Source: JAVZGQ01 sp038998365 (lineage in GTDB: Archaea; Aenigmatarchaeota; Aenigmatarchaeia; CG10238-14; SCSR01). Taken from it: a DNA stretch of 7,432 nucleotides. The position numbers and the translations under genes are program-made. The stretch spans positions 1-7,432 of the forward strand of contig JAVZHJ010000034.1 in the NCBI GenBank assembly GCA_038998365.1, written 5' to 3'. Shown one piece after another: positions 5,757 to 7,432 of this stretch; position 1 is the first letter of the stretch; every line of letters begins with the position of its first letter. The notes beneath the pieces were generated by a model. That model did no database searches. It was given only the letters and a program-made list of their open reading frames with translations, and had not been told where the DNA came from.

Positions 5757-6077
5757 CTAGCCCGAATTAGCCAAGGTGTAATAAGTGGCTTTGCCTTTGC
5801 CAAACCTCTTGAGCTTCCCTTTCTTCACAAGCTGTGCCAAATCTTTCTTTGCTATGTTGTTTGTTGTTTGATTAAGCTTTTGGTACATTGAGTTTGTGAT
5901 CTTCTTGTGATTCTTCAAATACTCCAAAGCAGCTATCTGTCTTTGGTTGAACTCGCTCAAAGCAACTTGCTGCTCAGCAACTTTCAATTCCAAGCCTTTG
6001 GTCGAACCAAATTTCTTTGTTATCAAGCTCACAATGTCAGCGCCGAAAAAGCCTGCTATCAAAGCTGTTATTAGCAT
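5757..6077 (-). CDS. Small winged-helix protein with a hydrophobic N-terminus
   Basis: A 106-residue protein. Residues 44-103 form a winged-helix DNA-binding domain: NQRQIAALEYLKNHKKIT is helix 1 and the turn, MYQKLNQTTNNIAKKDLAQLVKKGKL gives the recognition helices, and FGKGKATYYTLA is the wing. The pattern resembles C-terminal winged-helix domains of Fic and RecG-like proteins. Residues 1-20 (MLITALIAGFFGADIVSLIT) are hydrophobic and could anchor it to the membrane or be part of a lost larger domain. The frame is open for another 22 codons upstream without a normal start codon, hinting at 5' truncation. It may regulate itself or the divergent toxin-antitoxin pair 197 bases away. It ends with TAG, next to the GC-rich hairpin. 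Confidence 0.7.
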   Translation of the reverse strand: MLITALIAGFFGADIVSLITKKFGSTKGLELKVAEQQVALSEFNQRQIAALEYLKNHKKITNSMYQKLNQTTNNIAKKDLAQLVKKGKLKRFGKGKATYYTLANSG

Positions 6078-6120
6078 GCTGAAGTTGAAAACCCAATTTC
6101 TTTCAATATCAAAGCGCCAA

Positions 6121-6134
6121 AATAGATATCTATT
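6121..6134. promoter_or_regulatory. 14-base perfect palindrome, possible operator
   Basis: AATAGATATCTATT reads the same on both strands. It lies 44-57 bases upstream of the winged-helix start, in the divergent region. A dimeric repressor site is possible, but AT-rich palindromes of this size occur by chance about once in several kilobases or more. Confidence 0.3.
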
Positions 6135-6186
6135 ATTTTGTCACATTTCAGTTATTAATTTCAAGGAGCGACATATAAAATTAAGC

Positions 6187-6203
6187 CACCACCCAGAGTG
6201 GTG
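6187..6203. repeat. Short inverted repeat CACCAC-N5-GTGGTG
   Basis: A six-base-pair GC-rich stem (6187-6192 and 6198-6203) with a five-base CCAGA loop, in otherwise AT-rich DNA, about 35 bases before the candidate TATA box of the toxin-antitoxin pair. It may be an operator or a hairpin. Confidence 0.35.
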
Positions 6204-6224
6204 AAAAATAACTACTTAAGTGGG

Positions 6225-6232
6225 TTTAAAAA
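6225..6232 (+). promoter_or_regulatory. TATA-like box for the toxin-antitoxin pair
   Basis: TTTAAAAA is centred about 46 bases before the ATG at 6275, predicting a start near 6255 and a leader of about 20 bases. It is flanked by the palindromes ACTTAAGT (6214-6221) and CTCTAT-AAAA-ATAGAG (6251-6266), which sit where an autorepressor would act. A second TATA-like core lies within the latter palindrome but is too close to the ATG. Confidence 0.35.
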
Positions 6233-6274
6233 CTTTAATAATAGCAATTGCTCTATAAAAATAGAGTCTGTTCC

Positions 6275-6598
6275 ATGGGAAATGAAATAAAAAAGATGCT
6301 AGAAGCAAGCGAAGAAATAACTTTTAGCAAACATTTTTATGAAAAAGCTAAATTGAGAGGAATAAATGAAGAAGAAATTAAAAACAATTTAAAAAACCCT
6401 AAAAACTTAATCTCTGTGGAAGATCAAGGAGAAGAGCCCGAAGGTCACAAGTACGCTCTTCTATTTTCGAAATCTAATAAATATGATCTCAAGATTATCG
6501 TTTCAATTAAAGATAAAAGATTAAATGTTATTACTTCTCACATACAAAATATAAAAAGAAGGAAGGTGTATGAAAAATGGTTAAAGAAGCCAAGATAG
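6275..6598 (+). CDS. DUF4258-like protein, probable toxin of a type II module
   Basis: A 107-residue basic protein. The segment ITFSKHFYEKAKLRGINEEE at 15-34, with the S-K-H and RGI residues, followed by a helix ending in NNLKNP (37-42), matches the start of DUF4258-type proteins. The later strands KYALLFSK, DLKIIVSIKD and LNVITSHI and the basic tail KRRKVYEKWLKK complete a small alpha/beta domain of RelE-like size. Such proteins are thought to act as RNases or translation toxins; that is family-based inference and no catalytic residue is proven here. The frame is open back to a TTG at 6248, but I prefer the ATG at 6275, since the earlier start lies in the promoter palindrome. It overlaps the next gene by 22 bases, which indicates translational coupling. 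Toxin-first order is seen in several type II families. Confidence 0.75.
   Translation: MGNEIKKMLEASEEITFSKHFYEKAKLRGINEEEIKNNLKNPKNLISVEDQGEEPEGHKYALLFSKSNKYDLKIIVSIKDKRLNVITSHIQNIKRRKVYEKWLKKPR
6561..6568 (+). promoter_or_regulatory. Ribosome binding site GGAAGGTG for the DUF2283 gene
   Basis: GGAAGGTG contains AGGTG, complementary to the 16S 3' end, eight bases before the ATG at 6577. It lies inside the upstream coding sequence, so the second gene of the pair has its own ribosome entry, supporting this start. Confidence 0.5.
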
Positions 6599-6921
6599 AT
6601 TATGACAAAGAAAACGACATTTTATGGGTATACACCGGAGAAAAAGTGAAGGATAGCTTAGGGATAGATAATTTTGTTATTGACTTCTCTCAAGAAAACA
6701 AAGTAGTGGGAATTGAAATTTTCAAAGCTTCAGAAATTGTGAGCAAGTTAACGCGAACAAAAATAAGCAAAAACTCTTTGGCGAAAATAAAGAAAGCAAG
6801 CCTTTCCTCTTATCAAAGCAGAGAATTGCTTTTTGTTGTTGCCAGCTTGATTTTGAGAATTAAAAACGAGAGGAAAGAAATTCCGATACAAATCCCAACT
6901 CCAATACAAACAATTGCCTAA
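6577..6921 (+). CDS. DUF2283-like protein, probable antitoxin
   Basis: A 114-residue protein whose first 55 residues match DUF2283: the strand IDYDKENDILWVY at 7-19, then DSLGIDNFVIDFS at 26-38 and NKVVGIEIFKASE at 41-53. DUF2283 proteins are commonly about 60-80 residues; here a C-terminal extension follows, with a serine- and lysine-rich linker, the helix RELLFVVASLILRIKNERKE, and a proline/isoleucine-rich tail (IPIQIPTPIQTIA). The extension may bind the toxin or DNA. The gene overlaps the DUF4258-like gene by 22 bases and has an internal ribosome site, giving the tight pairing expected of toxin-antitoxin modules. DUF2283 and DUF4258 genes are, to my knowledge, often neighbours in archaea and bacteria. 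Neutralisation of the neighbour is inferred. Confidence 0.8.
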   Translation: MVKEAKIDYDKENDILWVYTGEKVKDSLGIDNFVIDFSQENKVVGIEIFKASEIVSKLTRTKISKNSLAKIKKASLSSYQSRELLFVVASLILRIKNERKEIPIQIPTPIQTIA

Positions 6922-6950
6922 CTTTTTAAAACAAGATTAAAGAAAATCCT
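6922..6950. terminator. Short convergent spacer with U-tracts on both strands
   Basis: This 29-base gap separates the ends of the plus-strand pair and the minus-strand zipper gene. The plus strand carries TTTTT just after the stop, and the minus strand reads TTTTCTTTAATCTTGTTTT, U-rich in RNA. It is short enough that a bidirectional terminator is the simplest reading. Confidence 0.35.
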
Positions 6951-7253
6951 TCAACACAATCTTTTATCTTTCAACTTGTTTTTCAACCTTCTTACCAAGT
7001 TGCGCAGAATGGCATTGTCTTCTTGCAGCAATAGTATCTTTCTTTCCAGTTCTTTAACTTTGTTTGAAAGCTCTATATTCCTAGCCTGAAGTTCTTCATT
7101 GCTTTTTAGCAGCATTTCATTGATAATTTCCAACCCTTTTATTTCCTCCAGTTTCTTCGCAGAATAGGATAGAGACTTTTCTTTAAAATGTAAATTTTTC
7201 AAAGCCCTTTTGACGATTGTGGGAAATGGACACCCTTTCGGAATTCTTGCCAA
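6951..7253 (-). CDS. Leucine-zipper protein with a short basic N-terminal region
   Basis: A 100-residue protein from the TTG at 7253 (MARIPKGCPFPT). The frame is open to another TTG at 7295, with a GTG at 7262; the first in-frame ATG is only at 7115. I chose 7253 because GTGAT, matching the 16S tail, lies four bases before it and the product then starts with a natural-looking basic N-terminus; this is uncertain. From residue 41 leucines recur every seven residues (41, 48, 55, 62, 69, 76, 83, 90), and the companion core positions are N45, N52, N59, V66, I73, N80 and V87. This is a parallel dimeric leucine zipper of about eight heptads. The N-terminal GCPFPTIVKRALKNLHFKEKS region weakly recalls helix-turn-helix starts of transposases, whose OrfA-type proteins also carry zippers, but the match is not firm. 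No catalytic domain is present. Confidence 0.6.
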   Translation of the reverse strand: MARIPKGCPFPTIVKRALKNLHFKEKSLSYSAKKLEEIKGLEIINEMLLKSNEELQARNIELSNKVKELERKILLLQEDNAILRNLVRRLKNKLKDKRLC

Positions 7254-7307
7254 AGAAATCACTGTAATTAATTTGCTGCAAGCGAAGAAAATCAATTTCT
7301 ATGCTTG

Positions 7308-7316
7308 GATATATAA
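7308..7316 (-). promoter_or_regulatory. TATA-like box upstream of the zipper gene
   Basis: The minus strand reads TTATATATC, predicting a transcript start near 7286. That is downstream of the TTG at 7295 and upstream of the GTG at 7262 and TTG at 7253, which favours a later start codon for the zipper protein. Confidence 0.3.
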
Positions 7317-7325
7317 CTTGCTAAC

Positions 7326-7432
7326 TCAAATTTTGAGATTTGAAGAAAAAAGAAAGGAAACTTACTGGCGCACCTTTACCTGTGTAAAGAAGTGTATATT
7401 CGTGTGATGTAAACCAGCAAGAAAAACTCAAT
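7326..7432. other. Right-edge stretch without a supported gene
   Basis: About 107 bases with no gene I can support. It holds a small inverted repeat TCAAAT-TTTGAG-ATTTGA (7326-7343) and another, CTTTAC-CTGT-GTAAAG (7374-7389). A minus-strand frame is open from the edge for about 36 codons to a stop near 7322 and could be the 3' end of a gene, but shows no recognisable features. Confidence 0.4.

Noticed and set aside
5947..6204. Plus-strand open frame of 85 codons
   Set aside because: It is antisense to the winged-helix gene, which has a clear domain, and it carries no motif of its own.
6951..7253. Zipper gene as part of a complete insertion sequence
   Set aside because: There is no transposase catalytic domain, no terminal inverted repeats and no target duplication in view; only a weak resemblance of the N-terminus to transposase helix-turn-helix starts.
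7210..7407. Plus-strand open frame of 65 codons at the right edge
   Set aside because: It begins with a non-ATG start, opposes the zipper gene over its first part and shows no domain or ribosome site.
7322..7432. Minus-strand frame open from the right edge, possibly the 3' end of another gene
   Set aside because: About 36 codons with no recognisable motif, rich in F and S as random AT-rich DNA would give; unsupported without the flanking sequence.

Overview
The window looks archaeal. The DNA is AT-rich. TATA-like boxes repeatedly sit about 24-28 bases before an ATG with no Shine-Dalgarno sequence, which is the layout of leaderless archaeal transcripts. The largest gene belongs to the mostly archaeal secreted beta-propeller family (PF09826/COG4880 type). 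The compact layout and many small unknown proteins would suit a DPANN-type or similar uncultivated archaeon, but lineage cannot be fixed from this stretch. There are no rRNA or tRNA genes, no CRISPR array and no complete insertion sequence.

Left part (1-1120): the first 12 codons of a minus-strand gene run off the left edge. It is divergent from a stand-alone ATP-dependent DNA ligase of the LigD/NHEJ ligase-domain type. The ligase stop lies two bases from the stop of the convergent next gene.

Middle part (1118-5386, all minus strand): two tandem paralogous genes of an unrecognised family; a 97-residue charged unknown protein; an FMN nitroreductase; the 609-residue membrane-anchored or secreted beta-propeller protein; and a 173-residue membrane-anchored, six-cysteine, probably Ig-like surface protein. 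The last two are adjacent and face the outside of the cell, so they may form one surface-protein unit. Most of these genes have their own candidate promoter.

Right part (5387-7432) is more accessory in character. A 370-base stretch holds a plus-strand start with a perfect Shine-Dalgarno sequence and a signal peptide, but its downstream reading looks non-coding; it also holds a GC-rich hairpin. Then come a small winged-helix protein (minus), a 197-base divergent region with several palindromes, and an overlapping plus-strand pair DUF4258-like/DUF2283-like, which is a likely type II toxin-antitoxin module. Convergent with it is a small protein dominated by an unbroken eight-leucine zipper with asparagines at the dimer-core positions. 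The last ~180 bases show no supported gene.

The best leads are the long leucine-zipper protein, the toxin-antitoxin pair with its palindrome-rich upstream region, the tandem unknown paralogs, and the hairpin just after the winged-helix gene. Nothing here amounts to a proven new system.
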